Counted from the stretch's first letter, positions 43,917 to 53,350 are shown. The stretch is 64,000 bases of DNA from Aquimarina longa SW024 (GCF_001401755.1 NZ_AVQK01000010.1:124001-188000), one strand, 5' to 3'. Made by a program: numbers and translations. The notes: generated by a model from the letters alone, not told the origin.

Positions 43917-44864
43917 CTATTGTGTTACTGTTATTTCTTTTCCTTTTCTAGTAAATTTTAATCCTGTACTTTTTTCTAATAAATACAGAGTTCTGTTTAG
44001 AGATTGTTTTTTAAACTTGGCGGTTAAAGGGAGGTTCCATTGTTTTTTTGTTATAAAACGTACTTCATATTGTCGTTCTAGAGTATTCAGAACTTCTTGT
44101 AAAGGGGTGTTATCAAACCAGAGTTCTCCTTTGGTCCAAGCTATAGCCTGCGCTGTATTTATATTGGAATATAATTGGGTGTCTCCTGTTTTTTTATTGT
44201 ATATCAGTTGTTGATCAGGGGTTAAGATCACTGTTTTTTCTTTACTTTTAAACTGTATTTTTCCTTCTACCAGAGTAATCATTATCTGGTCTTGTAGTGG
44301 ATAATTGGCGATATTAAACTGAGTGCCTAGTACAGTGATATTTACACTATCTGTATGTACTACAAAGGGATGTTCTGGATCTGATGCTATTTTAAAATAA
44401 GCCTCTCCGTTAACGAGTTTTACTTCTCGATTTTTTCCTGCAAAGAAAGAAGGATATTCTAATACACTTGCTGATCGTAATTGAATTTTACTATTATCTT
44501 GAAGGTGTAGATTAGCCTCTTCGCCAGGGGCTAATGCTATGTTTTTTTGCGTTACAAATGGAATAGTTAAATATGTTCTACCAAACCAAGAGAGAGATAG
44601 TAATAATGCTAAACTTGCTGCGACAGCTATTTTTTTCCATTTTTGTATACTTATTACTCTAGAGTTCTTAGATGTCTCATTTTTTTCTATAGTCTTTTTG
44701 GCAATATGCTCCCACATGTCTTTGATTGGAGCTTTATTTTCTTCAATTATTGAATTAGGAATGTCACCTTCTATTTCTGAAAGCCAATCTAAAATCGCTT
44801 CCTTTTCATTAGGAGTACATTTGTTTTCTGCATATCGTTGTAAAAGTTCTTTGGTAATCTTCAT
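43917..44864 (-). CDS. FecR-type anti-sigma factor
   Basis: 315 residues. A cytoplasmic N-terminal domain (about 1-75, RYAENKCTPNEKEAILDWLSE) binds the sigma factor; one transmembrane helix (about 82-100); periplasmic FecR domain (about 115-215, LHLQDNSKIQLRSASVLEYP ... GEAYFKIASDPEHPFVVHTD); C-terminal DUF4974/STN-like domain (about 245-315, WFDNTPLQEVLNTLERQYEV). It would relay the receptor's loaded state to the sigma factor encoded just upstream. The order sigma-FecR-receptor is classic cell-surface signalling. Confidence 0.92.
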   Translation of the reverse strand: MKITKELLQRYAENKCTPNEKEAILDWLSEIEGDIPNSIIEENKAPIKDMWEHIAKKTIEKNETSKNSRVISIQKWKKIAVAASLALLLSLSWFGRTYLTIPFVTQKNIALAPGEEANLHLQDNSKIQLRSASVLEYPSFFAGKNREVKLVNGEAYFKIASDPEHPFVVHTDSVNITVLGTQFNIANYPLQDQIMITLVEGKIQFKSKEKTVILTPDQQLIYNKKTGDTQLYSNINTAQAIAWTKGELWFDNTPLQEVLNTLERQYEVRFITKKQWNLPLTAKFKKQSLNRTLYLLEKSTGLKFTRKGKEITVTQ

Positions 44865-45080
44865 ACTATATAGAAAAATATCCTTTTTTTCTTATAGTCG
44901 AATGAAAGAGGGTTTTAGTGAAGTGGAAAATAAAATAAAAAATAAAAAATAAAAATTTAGAATAGTAAAATATTGATTGTGATGAGTTTATTTTTTTGAG
45001 TATTTGGTATTAGGAATAAAAAACGTCATCAGAATAGTGTTATATAATATCATTTCTTTATAAAGTTCTTTTAAATGATT

Positions 45081-45614
45081 CTAGTAGTATGTAATCAATA
45101 ATTTTTTAAGCCTATCATTCACCTTTGCTAGGTGATAGGCTACTGCTCGTTCTGATATAGAGAGTACATTCGCTACTTCTTTATTAGTCATTCCTTCAAT
45201 CTTACTGAGTCTAAATGCTTTCTGAGTTTGACGTGATAATTTAGCTGTAATTTGCTCAATTTCTTCGCATAAAGCAGAATAAGCAATATCATTTTCAGTA
45301 GAAAAATCTATCTCAGATATAGTGGTACTGATTCTTTCTAATCCTTTTTTCTTTCTTGTTTTGGATCTGTAATAATCTATGATCTTATATTTTAAAGCTC
45401 TCATTAAATAATGTTCAATAGCTCCTTTTATATGTAGCTCATTTCTTCTTTCCCATAGTGCAATGAATATTTCTTGAATGATCCCTTTTAATTTCTCAGG
45501 GTCATCAATCTTGGTTATCCCTACATAAAACATTTTTGAAGCATAATCCATGTATATTTTTTCGAATCCAGAAGACGTTTTTAGATCATAGTTATGTTTT
45601 TTAAAGGTGGCCAT
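45081..45614 (-). CDS. ECF sigma-70 factor (FecI-like)
   Basis: 177 residues. Region 2 (about 10-85: FEKIYMDYASKMFYVGITKI ... EIFIALWERRNELHIKGAIEHYLMRALKYKIIDYYRS) and region 4 (about 120-175: LSRQTQKAFRLSKIEGMTNKEVANVLSISERAVAYHLAKVNDRLKKLL, an HTH). It is followed 216 bases on by its fecR, in the same direction. It should drive the siderophore receptor and possibly itself when released. Confidence 0.92.
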   Translation of the reverse strand: MATFKKHNYDLKTSSGFEKIYMDYASKMFYVGITKIDDPEKLKGIIQEIFIALWERRNELHIKGAIEHYLMRALKYKIIDYYRSKTRKKKGLERISTTISEIDFSTENDIAYSALCEEIEQITAKLSRQTQKAFRLSKIEGMTNKEVANVLSISERAVAYHLAKVNDRLKKLLITYY

Positions 45615-46359
45615 ATATGGATATTTATCACTAATTAGAGCACCAAAATTAAATTATTTATATTTATTAAGTCTAAATAAGTAAGTTAAAATATGTTTTG
45701 ATGATGCTATTTTTTGATAATAACGAAAGAAAATTCGTGTTAAACAAGTTGTAATTAACCATAACACCTTAATGTTTTTACCGTAGTTAGCTAAGTGTAA
45801 AGCTAAAAGATAGCAAAACTATTTATATAAAAAATAATAAAAGAAAATCCATGGTATAAAGAAGTATGAGTACCATTTAGGCTTTATGTTTATTGTTATT
45901 GGTCTGGGGATTTAAAATTTTTTAGCATAGTTCTATAATGGTATATTTTCCTATACGTTATTCACCAATAAATTCGTTTTTTTGTTCTGTAGTTGTTATT
46001 GAAAATACTGTAGAGCTAGTCTTAGGTATGTTTATACAGTTTATGGGACTACGTAAAATAAATGTCATGGGCATGCAACCAATAAGGTCATACATTTATT
46101 TGCGATTGCCTATACTCTAAAAAGGGATCTGAAATTTATCGATAAAAAGGTAACAAACTAGGCAGATAGCTCTATTTTAGTTGAATCTATAATACTTACT
46201 TTTGGAAGATTTTTTAGGCTAGAAATATGATCTTCTAAATATTGATTAATATTTTTAATAAATCCTCTTTAAAAACGATTAGAATGTATCTTCATAACAA
46301 ATTCTAGACTTGTGTATGGGGTATCATTGTTGTGAATAGTTATTCTGTTTTCAATTTGT
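45615..46359. other. Gene-poor gap with a possible transposase relic
   Basis: No intact ORF of credible composition. On the minus strand about 46165-46320 reads FIKNINQYLEDHISSLKNLP then KVSIIDSTKIELSA before a stop; IIDST resembles the first Asp block of DDE transposases, but this is too short and decayed to name a family. The part 45615-46150 shows nothing recognisable. Confidence 0.3.
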
Positions 46360-46944
46360 TTAATTCCAAGATGAGTAAACTTTCCATTTCCTTTTATTCT
46401 TTTCAAGTATTTGAAGTATCATAAATTCACCATATTTAGAGGTGATTTTGGATTTGGAGAAATCAACCTTGGGAAGTAAACAGACAAGGTATCTATTCTT
46501 TGTAAACTCTATTTTGGGATTCCAGTTTTTAGTTATATCCATTCCAAATAACTTATTGAGAGTCGTTTTTTTAGAATCTTGTTCAATATCTTCTTTCGTT
46601 AAAATATACAAATCAAAATCATTATAGAATTCTTTAAACGGAGTCATTATGGTTCGCTCTAATTTAGAGTATTCACCCTTTTTCTTTTTTAATTTTCTCT
46701 TACTTTTTTTTAGAACTCTTTTTCTATTTATTTTTTCGCCTTTAAACATTATTACAAAATCGTCTGCATCATTAAAATTTTTATAATATTTTTTAAATTT
46801 AAGTGCGTGTAAGTATTTAGTTTCTTTTTTTACAAACTCTTGTATTTCTGTTTTAGTTTTAACATCCAGTTGTTGCGCTTTTACTGAAAAGTTAAGTATA
46901 CTAAATAAAGAAATTAAGTAATATTTTATTGTAGTAGATTTCAT
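46360..46944 (-). CDS. Secreted protein of unknown function
   Basis: 194 residues, not recognised. A clear signal peptide (about 1-23, ending VKAQ) is followed by a Lys-rich, probably mixed alpha/beta protein (KGEKINRKRVLKKSKRKLKKKKG; a later WNPKIEFTKNRYLVCLLPKVDF strand region; final WKVYSSWN). No metal or catalytic motif stands out. It stands alone between two gaps of decayed DNA, with no operon partner. Confidence 0.65.
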   Translation of the reverse strand: MKSTTIKYYLISLFSILNFSVKAQQLDVKTKTEIQEFVKKETKYLHALKFKKYYKNFNDADDFVIMFKGEKINRKRVLKKSKRKLKKKKGEYSKLERTIMTPFKEFYNDFDLYILTKEDIEQDSKKTTLNKLFGMDITKNWNPKIEFTKNRYLVCLLPKVDFSKSKITSKYGEFMILQILEKNKRKWKVYSSWN

Positions 46945-47383
46945 ATTATGTATTCTTGATATTTTCTTTAAGAGTTTAGTAGGTTAAAATTTTAACTAAA
47001 GATAAAAATTTTGTTCTTAAAAAGCGTGTAAAACCCTATCCGTTAGCTTAAAGAATTAATTGGTTCTTAAAGTAAGTCGCAAGCTGTTTTGAAATTGTAA
47101 GAGAAAGTAGGACAATTTTTAAGGACTAAGCGATGATTAAAAGATAGGAGTTTTCAGAAGAAAATTACGCTACAATAAATTATAGCTGTTGTACTTGTTA
47201 CACAACTTAAAAAAATATTGATTTATTCAAAATTATGAATTGTGTAACAGCTACCGTTGTTGTTAGTAGTATTTCTATTTTCGATTTGATTCATTCACAT
47301 ACTCTAACTTTAAATCAGCAAATTGTTTTTTTAAAGTTCATGATTATTTATTTGACGTTTTGGAGTAATCAGAGTTAATCCAG
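46945..47383. other. Non-coding gap with a 9-bp inverted repeat
   Basis: GTTACACAA (47197-47205) and TTGTGTAAC (47240-47248) are perfect complements 34 bases apart, with a nearby repeated AGCTGTT/CAGCTACC word. This could be the edge of a lost insertion, but no target duplication is seen. No gene recognised. Confidence 0.4.
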
Positions 47384-47495
47384 TTTTTAATCTCTCATTG
47401 AGGGTTTAATTCCCTGAGACTTGCCTCTACATTAACATATTTTTTTCGGAAGCATACCTTGCGAGTTTGCTCCGAGGGTGTTGATTTGAATAACA
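47384..47495. repeat. Duplicated element of about 112 bp, copy A
   Basis: Aligns without gaps to 49479-49590 at roughly 88 percent identity by eye. Shared landmarks: CTCATTGAGGGTTTAATTCC, CTGAGACTTGCCT, a T7 run, GGAAGCATACCT. Contains a GGG-tttaatt-CCC stem. No convincing ORF in either strand of both copies. Confidence 0.8.
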
Positions 47496-47572
47496 TTTTA
47501 TTCAATTACATAATGAATAAGTTTTCTTAGGTTAAGTCAATTCATACTATTTGGTTCCATCAAAATGAGTTA

Positions 47573-48061
47573 TTAGAGTAGTTTGTTCCGTTGAATAAAA
47601 AAGAACAACATATCTGTTGAAGGTGCTTTTGTTAACCCTAATTGATGTCCCATTGTAATTATTTGTCCTCGATGAAAAGTACTATGATTCATACAATGCT
47701 GAACTAATTCAGATTGAGTGAAGTTTCCTTCTAAGGTTTTTGTTTTTAAAAATCTAAACTCATGTAATGATTTTTGACTTTTTATATAGTCTACAAAAAC
47801 CTCTGATTGTTCAATAAGTCCTTTGAGAATTTCTTCAATAGTATTTTCCCATGATCTTTCGAGCGGTTGTTCTTTTAAAATACAATAATAAAAGATTTGA
47901 CCATCTAAAATATGATTTACTGTATTTAAGATATTAGAAAAACTTGATTGACATTCTTTAGTCAACGATTCTTGTCCGTTAGTTTTTAGCCAAGTTAATA
48001 ATCGTTTGTTAGCCCATAAATTATAATTAACTAACTCTTTTATTTTATTTATTTCTTCCAT
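47573..48061 (-). CDS. DinB family protein
   Basis: 162 residues. DinB/YfiT-like four-helix fold: LVNYNLWANKRLLTWL at the N-terminus, then the three predicted metal His: VNHILDGQIF (about 45) and HCMNHSTFHRGQIITMGHQLG (two of the His, about 128-132). With the full triad it could be an active metal-dependent thiol transferase or hydrolase; the substrate is unknown. An isolated gene with no partners. Confidence 0.9.
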   Translation of the reverse strand: MEEINKIKELVNYNLWANKRLLTWLKTNGQESLTKECQSSFSNILNTVNHILDGQIFYYCILKEQPLERSWENTIEEILKGLIEQSEVFVDYIKSQKSLHEFRFLKTKTLEGNFTQSELVQHCMNHSTFHRGQIITMGHQLGLTKAPSTDMLFFFIQRNKLL

Positions 48062-48142
48062 TAATATTGAGTTCGTTAGGTATGTTCGTTAAGATATGTC
48101 GTTTACACAAGTTAAAGATTAGACGATATCCTAAATTGGTTT

Positions 48143-48258
48143 TCAACCTCGTTGTTTGCTTCTTGTTTGTTTTTCATTAAAGTACCCTAAAAATACATTT
48201 CTATAAAATACTTTCCAAGTATCATTTTCTAGTTCTTCAATAGCTACATTAAACTTCA
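48143..48258 (-). pseudogene. Transposase C-terminal relic, copy 1
   Basis: Reads FNVAIEELENDTWKVFYRN then VFLGYFNEKQTR before a stop at 48143-48145. The [I/V]EE..N..WKVFYRNVFLGYF ending is that of integrase-core (IS481-like) transposases of Bacteroidota. Only about 38 codons remain. The sequence beyond the stop, down to about 48098 (GTTTACACAAGTTAAAGATTAG), also matches copy 2, so the IS end itself is shared. Confidence 0.6.
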
Positions 48259-48506
48259 AAAAGTTGGATGAGTGGTTGCGTAATCGATTACGGTATTGCA
48301 TTTAGGAGGATTAGAGAAAGCCAGAGCAGAAACGTAAGAATCTGATTTGATTAGGTATTCAATATGGAGAAGTTTATGCTTGGAGTTGAACCAGAATGGG
48401 AGGCTAGGCTGTATTGCAAAATCCTATACTAAAAACGACTGTTACTATCTCTAGACTTAAAAGAAAAGGATACATTCTTATGATAGATTATTTAAATAAA
48501 GCGTAA
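48255..48506 (+). pseudogene. Group II intron reverse transcriptase/maturase, C-terminal relic
   Basis: Plus strand reads FKKLDEWLRNRLRYCI*, then ED*RKPEQKRKNLI*LGIQYG, EVYAWS*TRMGG*AVLQNP and ILKTTVTISRLKRKGY. Intact intron maturases have Trp at several of the stop positions (YCIWEDW.KP; GGWAV), so the stops are mostly TGG to TAG changes. This is the thumb/maturase end of an LtrA-type protein; the rest is gone. It is followed at once by intron-end-like RNA structure. Confidence 0.7.
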
Positions 48507-48519
48507 ACTTTGATTTAGT

Positions 48520-48600
48520 GAACTGCTGTATACGAGCCCATACATATGGCGGTGTGTGAGACGCAGTGACGGTTGTTTTGCCGTCACTCGTCACACGATT
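48520..48600 (+). ncRNA. Degenerate group II intron 3' end (domains V and VI)
   Basis: 48520-48554 (CTGCTGTATACG ... CATATGGCGGTG) has the arms of a domain V hairpin, with AGCC at the tip. 48555-48600 forms a second stem, AGTGACGG pairing with CCGTCACT and outer GTGTGA with TCACAC, ending CACGATT, like domain VI and the intron end. It directly follows the maturase relic. Catalytic bases cannot be judged without alignment. Confidence 0.55.
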
Positions 48601-48613
48601 GGTAGTTTATTAT

Positions 48614-49252
48614 TTATTTCTTTATTTTTAGATTTCTAAATTCTCCTTTAGAATTGTAACCTGTCCAAAGTCCAATTTTACTCGAGACTTGCTTTTCTAA
48701 CCGTTTTATACTTAATAATTCTGTATTTGTTTTTTTATCGTAAACATAAACATTGTTATTATCAATCTTCACGGATATCTCAAACCATTCATCGGGTAAG
48801 GGTGCATTGATATATTCTGCTTCGTAAAGTCCTTTTTGATTGGTTCTTAAAAATTTCCATGTATTTTTAGGATGACTGATATATTGAACCGAATGTTCTC
48901 TTTTTTCTAATTCATTAGCTTTAAAATTAAACGGTCTAAAGTAGATAGCTTCATAAGTTGAATCGTTTTGGATATTGAAAGCTAGTCCGACAAAACTTTT
49001 TCCGGGATTGTTCTCTCCTTTTAGTTCCAACTCTATCGTTCCATTATCAAAATTTTCATTTTTGAGGATAGCCATTCCAGCTCCTTCTTTGTTATTTAGG
49101 ATTAATGTATTTGGTGTGTTTTGGTTCGATGTAATTGCGTTTCGGTTTACAAGTTCTAAATTCTCACCACTTAGGTCAATCGTGTGTTGAGAACATGAAG
49201 AAAATAATGTAAATAATAAAATTCCTGTTATTGTTAGAATTTTGTTTTTCAT
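48614..49252 (-). CDS. Lipoprotein with DUF1080-like concanavalin fold
   Basis: 212 residues. Lipobox LFSSC with Cys near residue 20. The mature part is beta-rich: NGTIELELKGENNPGKSFVGLAFNIQ, then YEAIYFRPFNF, HPKNTWKFLR, ADEWFEISVKIDNNNVYVYD-like strands and SKIGLWTGYNSKGEFRNLKIKK. These resemble the DUF1080/LamG-like domain common in Bacteroidota; no catalytic residue is asserted. Its stop is 14 bases from the apparent intron end, so the intron landed just downstream of it. Confidence 0.75.
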   Translation of the reverse strand: MKNKILTITGILLFTLFSSCSQHTIDLSGENLELVNRNAITSNQNTPNTLILNNKEGAGMAILKNENFDNGTIELELKGENNPGKSFVGLAFNIQNDSTYEAIYFRPFNFKANELEKREHSVQYISHPKNTWKFLRTNQKGLYEAEYINAPLPDEWFEISVKIDNNNVYVYDKKTNTELLSIKRLEKQVSSKIGLWTGYNSKGEFRNLKIKK

Positions 49253-49478
49253 GTTAATTGTTCTTTTTTGATGAATGTTTGTAAATGACTGCTAACGCCA
49301 AATATATGAATCTAAGCAAGACAAGTATACTTTGGTCAGTTGATTTATCTGCGTATTTTTATTTCTTATTCAATTTATAAAAATCTAGTGCTACTGTAAA
49401 AAGGAAATGACCGTTTAATTATCATTCCTAAATTTTGTTTCAAATTGTATATAACGAATATAGAGGTTTTAGCCCTGA
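49253..49478. other. Intergenic stretch, nothing recognised
   Basis: AT-rich, no ORF, no repeat beyond short words such as CTAACGCC near 49290. Confidence 0.4.
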
Positions 49479-49590
49479 ATTTTAATCCCTCATTGAGGGT
49501 TTAATTCCCTGAGACTTGCCTATACATTAAAATATTTTTTTAGGAAGCATACCTGGTGAGCTTGCTCCAAGGTTGTTGATTTATAAAACA
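49479..49590. repeat. Duplicated element of about 112 bp, copy B
   Basis: Partner of 47384-47495, same orientation. The flanks on both sides differ completely from copy A, so the boundaries are sharp: TTTTAATC at the left and TTGATTT at the right. The remaining gap to 49998 has no gene or structure recognised. Confidence 0.8.
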
Positions 49591-49998
49591 GAATCTCTCT
49601 TTTTCATAGTATTATATGGATTATATTAAGAAATAAGACGAATTAAAAAAAGATCAAAACAGGAGTATATATATTGCTATTAGATATTATTGTATTTAGG
49701 GTAGCCTATGCTCCACCATTTTATTTTTTAGAATTCAATTATCAAAATTTTATGCTTTTTAAGATAGTACCTATGGTGTTAGTACGGGAATTAAAGGTAG
49801 TGAGTTTTTGATTAAACATTAACCCCATATTAATTATGGTCATTGTTGTAAAAACTTTACTTCAATTGTTTAAATAGAAGAAATGTATGAATAGATGTAT
49901 TTAAAAGATCATCTTTAATCTTATATTAATCATAATTAAATGCTTTGAAAACAGTAGTTAATACAATTTTAAGGATAATTTCTATTAGTATAAAAATG

Positions 49999-50976
49999 TC
50001 ATTTTTGTTTTATTTTATATGTTATTCCGTATCCTCCAATTAAAATATCATCATTAAAACTTATTACTTTATATAATGGACTATATGATTTACATTTAAA
50101 AGATTTGTCACCTATTCTTAATTCATAATAATATAATGTTCTTGAATAATAATTATTAGGAATTATACTACTGAATTTTCCAGAATTATTACTCCAATCA
50201 AATTCAGATACTAATAAACTACTATCATCAAATTCTTCTATAGAATGATTCACTTTACTAAAAAAATCTTTTTCTTTAGAACGAGATTCATTTCTTGATA
50301 TAATTTTTAATTCTCTTGGGTAATCATCTAATCTATCTTCTAAAAAACTTCTTTCTTTAATATAAAATTCGCTACCATCTTTATATTCTATTAAATTAAT
50401 ATGAAGATCATAATAGAGAAGCTTGTAATTTTTTAAAATTTTTTCTTCAATTACTTCATTTCTTTTCTTTTTTATATAATCCCAATATTTTTCGTTTAAT
50501 TCTCTTTCTGTATTATACTTTAGATTTAACCTTATCATTTCGTCTCTATTATCTTTTTTTATTTTGTTGATATGTAAATCCTCTAAACTTATAGAGTTAA
50601 TAATAGTTTTATCGAAAAAGGGTGGTTCTAACTTATAACAAATATCATTTTCTAAAAAATAGACACTCCCTGTTGTTGCAATAGAAAACAATTTTCCTAT
50701 GTTTGATTTATGAATTATTTTGTAATCTAATTTATCTCTTATAATAATTTCTCTAGAAACCCCATCAAAACAATCATCATACCCTTTACGAAAAATTGTG
50801 TAAATATAATTATCGGTATCGGTTACAAACTTTTCTTTAAAATTTAATTCTTCTATTATAAGATTATCTGAATACAAATTCAAATCAAATAAAGGTAACT
50901 CTGGATACTGATCTTTTTCTGTTATGCAAGAAAACATTATGAGAGAGAAAATAATTAATGATATCTTTAATTTCAT
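49999..50976 (-). CDS. Lipoprotein of unknown function
   Basis: 325 residues, not recognised. Lipobox IMFSC with Cys near residue 17. The body alternates short beta-like strands and charged helices (YKIIHKSNIGKLFSIATTGSVYFLEND; a Lys/Glu-rich segment about 150-185). The late FNDDILIGGYGITYKIKQ suggests a propeller-like or sensor-like fold, but no motif is assignable. Composition is even more A/T-rich (many Lys, Asn, Ile) than its neighbours, consistent with foreign origin. No operon partner. Confidence 0.65.
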   Translation of the reverse strand: MKLKISLIIFSLIMFSCITEKDQYPELPLFDLNLYSDNLIIEELNFKEKFVTDTDNYIYTIFRKGYDDCFDGVSREIIIRDKLDYKIIHKSNIGKLFSIATTGSVYFLENDICYKLEPPFFDKTIINSISLEDLHINKIKKDNRDEMIRLNLKYNTERELNEKYWDYIKKKRNEVIEEKILKNYKLLYYDLHINLIEYKDGSEFYIKERSFLEDRLDDYPRELKIISRNESRSKEKDFFSKVNHSIEEFDDSSLLVSEFDWSNNSGKFSSIIPNNYYSRTLYYYELRIGDKSFKCKSYSPLYKVISFNDDILIGGYGITYKIKQK

Positions 50977-51180
50977 GATTACAATTTAATATTATATGCC
51001 TACCCGTAATTAATATCAGATATTAATTAAAAAACAATAATTAGTTATGTGATTTTATTTTCGATCTCCTATTAAATTTATATCAAAATTCATTTAAATA
51101 ATCTGGGATATATTTTGATTTATCACATCGTGATGATTTGTCATAATTTTCGTTTTTTATAATGTTTATTAAGGGGTATG

Positions 51181-51352
51181 GTTTACAGAAGTTAAAGATT
51201 AGGGTTTACACTAAATTAGTTTTTATTCTTGTTGCTTATTGTTTCTTTCTTAGGTTCTTTTGATCAATAAAACCTAAAAATACATTTCTAAAAAATACTT
51301 TCCAAATGCCATTACCAATATCTTCAATGGCGATATGTTTTTCATGTTTAAA
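51181..51352 (-). pseudogene. Transposase C-terminal relic, copy 2
   Basis: Reads SFKHEKHIAIEDIGNGIWKV then FFRNVFLGFIDQKNLRKKQ to a stop at 51236-51238, in frame with no start. Homologous to the relic at 48143 both in protein and in the following IS end (TTTACAGAAGTTAAAGATTAG on the plus strand at 51182). Both point the same way. The rest of the 50977-51589 gap shows no gene. Confidence 0.6.
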
Positions 51353-51589
51353 GCTTTATATGACTTTATGTTTAGTATACTGTTTTATAAAGTTATTTAA
51401 ATGCCCTTTATAATTGTCAATAAAGAGCAACACCAGTACACATATATCCATTATAGGTATCTACGTCTAATTATTTTTTTATAGACCTCTTCTAATCATT
51501 ATGTAGAAATAAGCAAGATAGCTAGATAATCATACTTTTTATTTTATACTTTAAATACGCGTAAACAATATTTAAAATCATGAAATAAC

Positions 51590-51638
51590 AAAAAAGGAGG
51601 TCGCCTAAAAAGTAATTTTTAGACGACCTCCTTTTTTT
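51590..51638. terminator. Strong bidirectional terminator
   Basis: AAAAAAGGAGGTCG pairs with CGACCTCCTTTTTT, extended by CTAAAAA/TTTTTAG with a one-base mismatch; short loop. T runs appear in both readings. It ends the serine hydrolase transcript (stop 21 bases away). Confidence 0.88.
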
Positions 51639-51658
51639 AATTCGTAATAGTTTTACTT

Positions 51659-53197
51659 TTACTTAGAGGCTCTATATGGTTTTAATTCTTCGAAGAAGAT
51701 ATCTCCATTAGGAACATCAAAATCTATAGTTGTTATCTTTAAGTTATTATCGGTATTAAATTTTACTGTCCCGAAACTAAACCAGGCATGTTCTTGATCC
51801 CATACGATTTCCCAGGTATCATAATGCCAATGGCGTAGTGTAGCTGATAGATCAGGAGTATGTTCGAACTCCATTCGTAGTTGCTGATTTTTTTGAGTGA
51901 TTTTAATTTTTCCGTAGATATCAGATATATACTCTCCTGCGATTATTTTTGGAGTAACAGAAGGTTTTGTATTTAGCACTCTCTTTTCTTTTCTGTCGGA
52001 GATTCGGGTATCTTTTTTGGTCTTATCATTTGCTTTTTTTAATAGTTTATCAGACCAATCTATAGATGCTGTTCCTAAAAACTGATCTAATGCATGATAG
52101 GTAGCGGCTCTAATAGGGCTTTTCATACCATTAGTCAATACAACAACACCTAGGTTTTCATCAGGGATTAAGGTTACTGCGGTAATCATACCATCAAATC
52201 CTCCCGTATGCGCAACACTTAGTTTTCCTTGATAATCACTAAGTCCCCATCCTAGTCCATACCCATTAAAATGCTTATTGAAATCATTTTTTGTAGTATG
52301 ATCTACTTTAAAATTATTATGAGGTGTCCAGATTATATTGCGTGTATTTTTGGTAAGCAACGTGTCTTTGCCAATACGACCATTGTTTAGATTAAATATC
52401 ATCCATTTAGATACATCTTCTACACTAGAAATAAGACCGCCCATGGCTCCAACTTCTTCCCAATCTACCCATTTAATAGGAATGTTATCATTGTTTTTAC
52501 GACCATGTGGGGTAGCATAGTTTTTTTGGGTATCTAGTTTTTTATAGGATGTTATAGTTCTGTTCATTCCCAGAGGAGTTAAGATTCGCTCTTTTACATT
52601 TTGCCCCCAACTTTTACCGGTTACTTTTTTTATAATCTCTCCTGCAGTAATGTACATCACATTAGAATACCCAAACCCTGATCTAAACTCGTGATTTTTT
52701 GGAAGGTATTTCACTCGTTTTATAATTTCTTCTGATGTAAGATTGGCTTTATACCAGATCACATCTCCACTAAATGTTCCTAAGCCTACACGATGACTAA
52801 GGATATCTCTAATAGTAACTTCGTTACTTACCCATGGATCATATAGTGCAAAATAGGGGAGGTGTTTTTTTACTTTATCATCCCAGTTTAGCTTACCTTC
52901 TTGCACTAGCATTCCTATAATAGTAGCAGTAAAGGCTTTAGAATTGGATGCGATAGCATATAAGGTGTTTTTATCGGGTTTTCCTTCTTTTCCTTTTTCT
53001 AATACACCATAAGTACCACTAAAAACCAGTTTACCATCTTTAACAATTCCTATGGAGGCACTGGGGATATCCCAATCTTTAACCATTTTTGTATAATATT
53101 TATCTAGCTCATTAAGGTCAACGGTAGTTGTTGTTTGCCCGAATATAGTTGTCGTAAGAGCAAGAGATATAATGAGTAGTAGGGATAATTTTTTCAT
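51659..53197 (-). CDS. Beta-lactamase-family (class C-like) serine hydrolase
   Basis: About 512 residues from the ATG at 53197, chosen because it begins MKKLSLLLIISLALTTTIFGQ, a good signal peptide; an upstream ATG at 53281 adds 28 unlikely residues. The penicillin-binding-protein-like domain (about 25-350) has the nucleophile motif SNSK (in YAIASNSKAFTATI), GYSN as the YxN motif, and HTGGFDG late in the domain. A DUF3471-like beta domain (about 400-512) follows. Likely a periplasmic esterase or peptidase; lactamase activity is not implied. Confidence 0.9.
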   Translation of the reverse strand: MKKLSLLLIISLALTTTIFGQTTTTVDLNELDKYYTKMVKDWDIPSASIGIVKDGKLVFSGTYGVLEKGKEGKPDKNTLYAIASNSKAFTATIIGMLVQEGKLNWDDKVKKHLPYFALYDPWVSNEVTIRDILSHRVGLGTFSGDVIWYKANLTSEEIIKRVKYLPKNHEFRSGFGYSNVMYITAGEIIKKVTGKSWGQNVKERILTPLGMNRTITSYKKLDTQKNYATPHGRKNNDNIPIKWVDWEEVGAMGGLISSVEDVSKWMIFNLNNGRIGKDTLLTKNTRNIIWTPHNNFKVDHTTKNDFNKHFNGYGLGWGLSDYQGKLSVAHTGGFDGMITAVTLIPDENLGVVVLTNGMKSPIRAATYHALDQFLGTASIDWSDKLLKKANDKTKKDTRISDRKEKRVLNTKPSVTPKIIAGEYISDIYGKIKITQKNQQLRMEFEHTPDLSATLRHWHYDTWEIVWDQEHAWFSFGTVKFNTDNNLKITTIDFDVPNGDIFFEELKPYRASK

Positions 53198-53313
53198 AAG
53201 ATTAATTTTAGATGCTGTTTTGTGTGTATTAGAAAGTAAATATAGTTTATTTAAGAAAATTAGGGAATCTTTCTTGTACATACAATTTTTTGAATTATCA
53301 TATTAGTACTCTC

Positions 53314-53350
53314 AATAAAAAAAGGCTTCACTAAAATAATGAGGCCTTTA
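53314..53350 (-). terminator. Minus-strand terminator with no gene in front of it
   Basis: AAAGGCTTCA (53321-53330) pairs with TGAGGCCTTT (53340-53349), one G-T wobble; on the minus strand a run of 7 T follows. No minus-strand CDS lies between 53350 and 54291. Confidence 0.6.

Noticed and set aside
45938-46120. 60-codon plus-strand ORF as a small membrane gene
   Set aside because: No ribosome-binding site, composition typical of random AT-rich DNA, and it lies in a stretch that looks decayed.
47197-47248. attC-like integron recombination site
   Set aside because: Only one 9-bp inverted repeat; no matching R'/R'' core, no cassette array and no integrase nearby.
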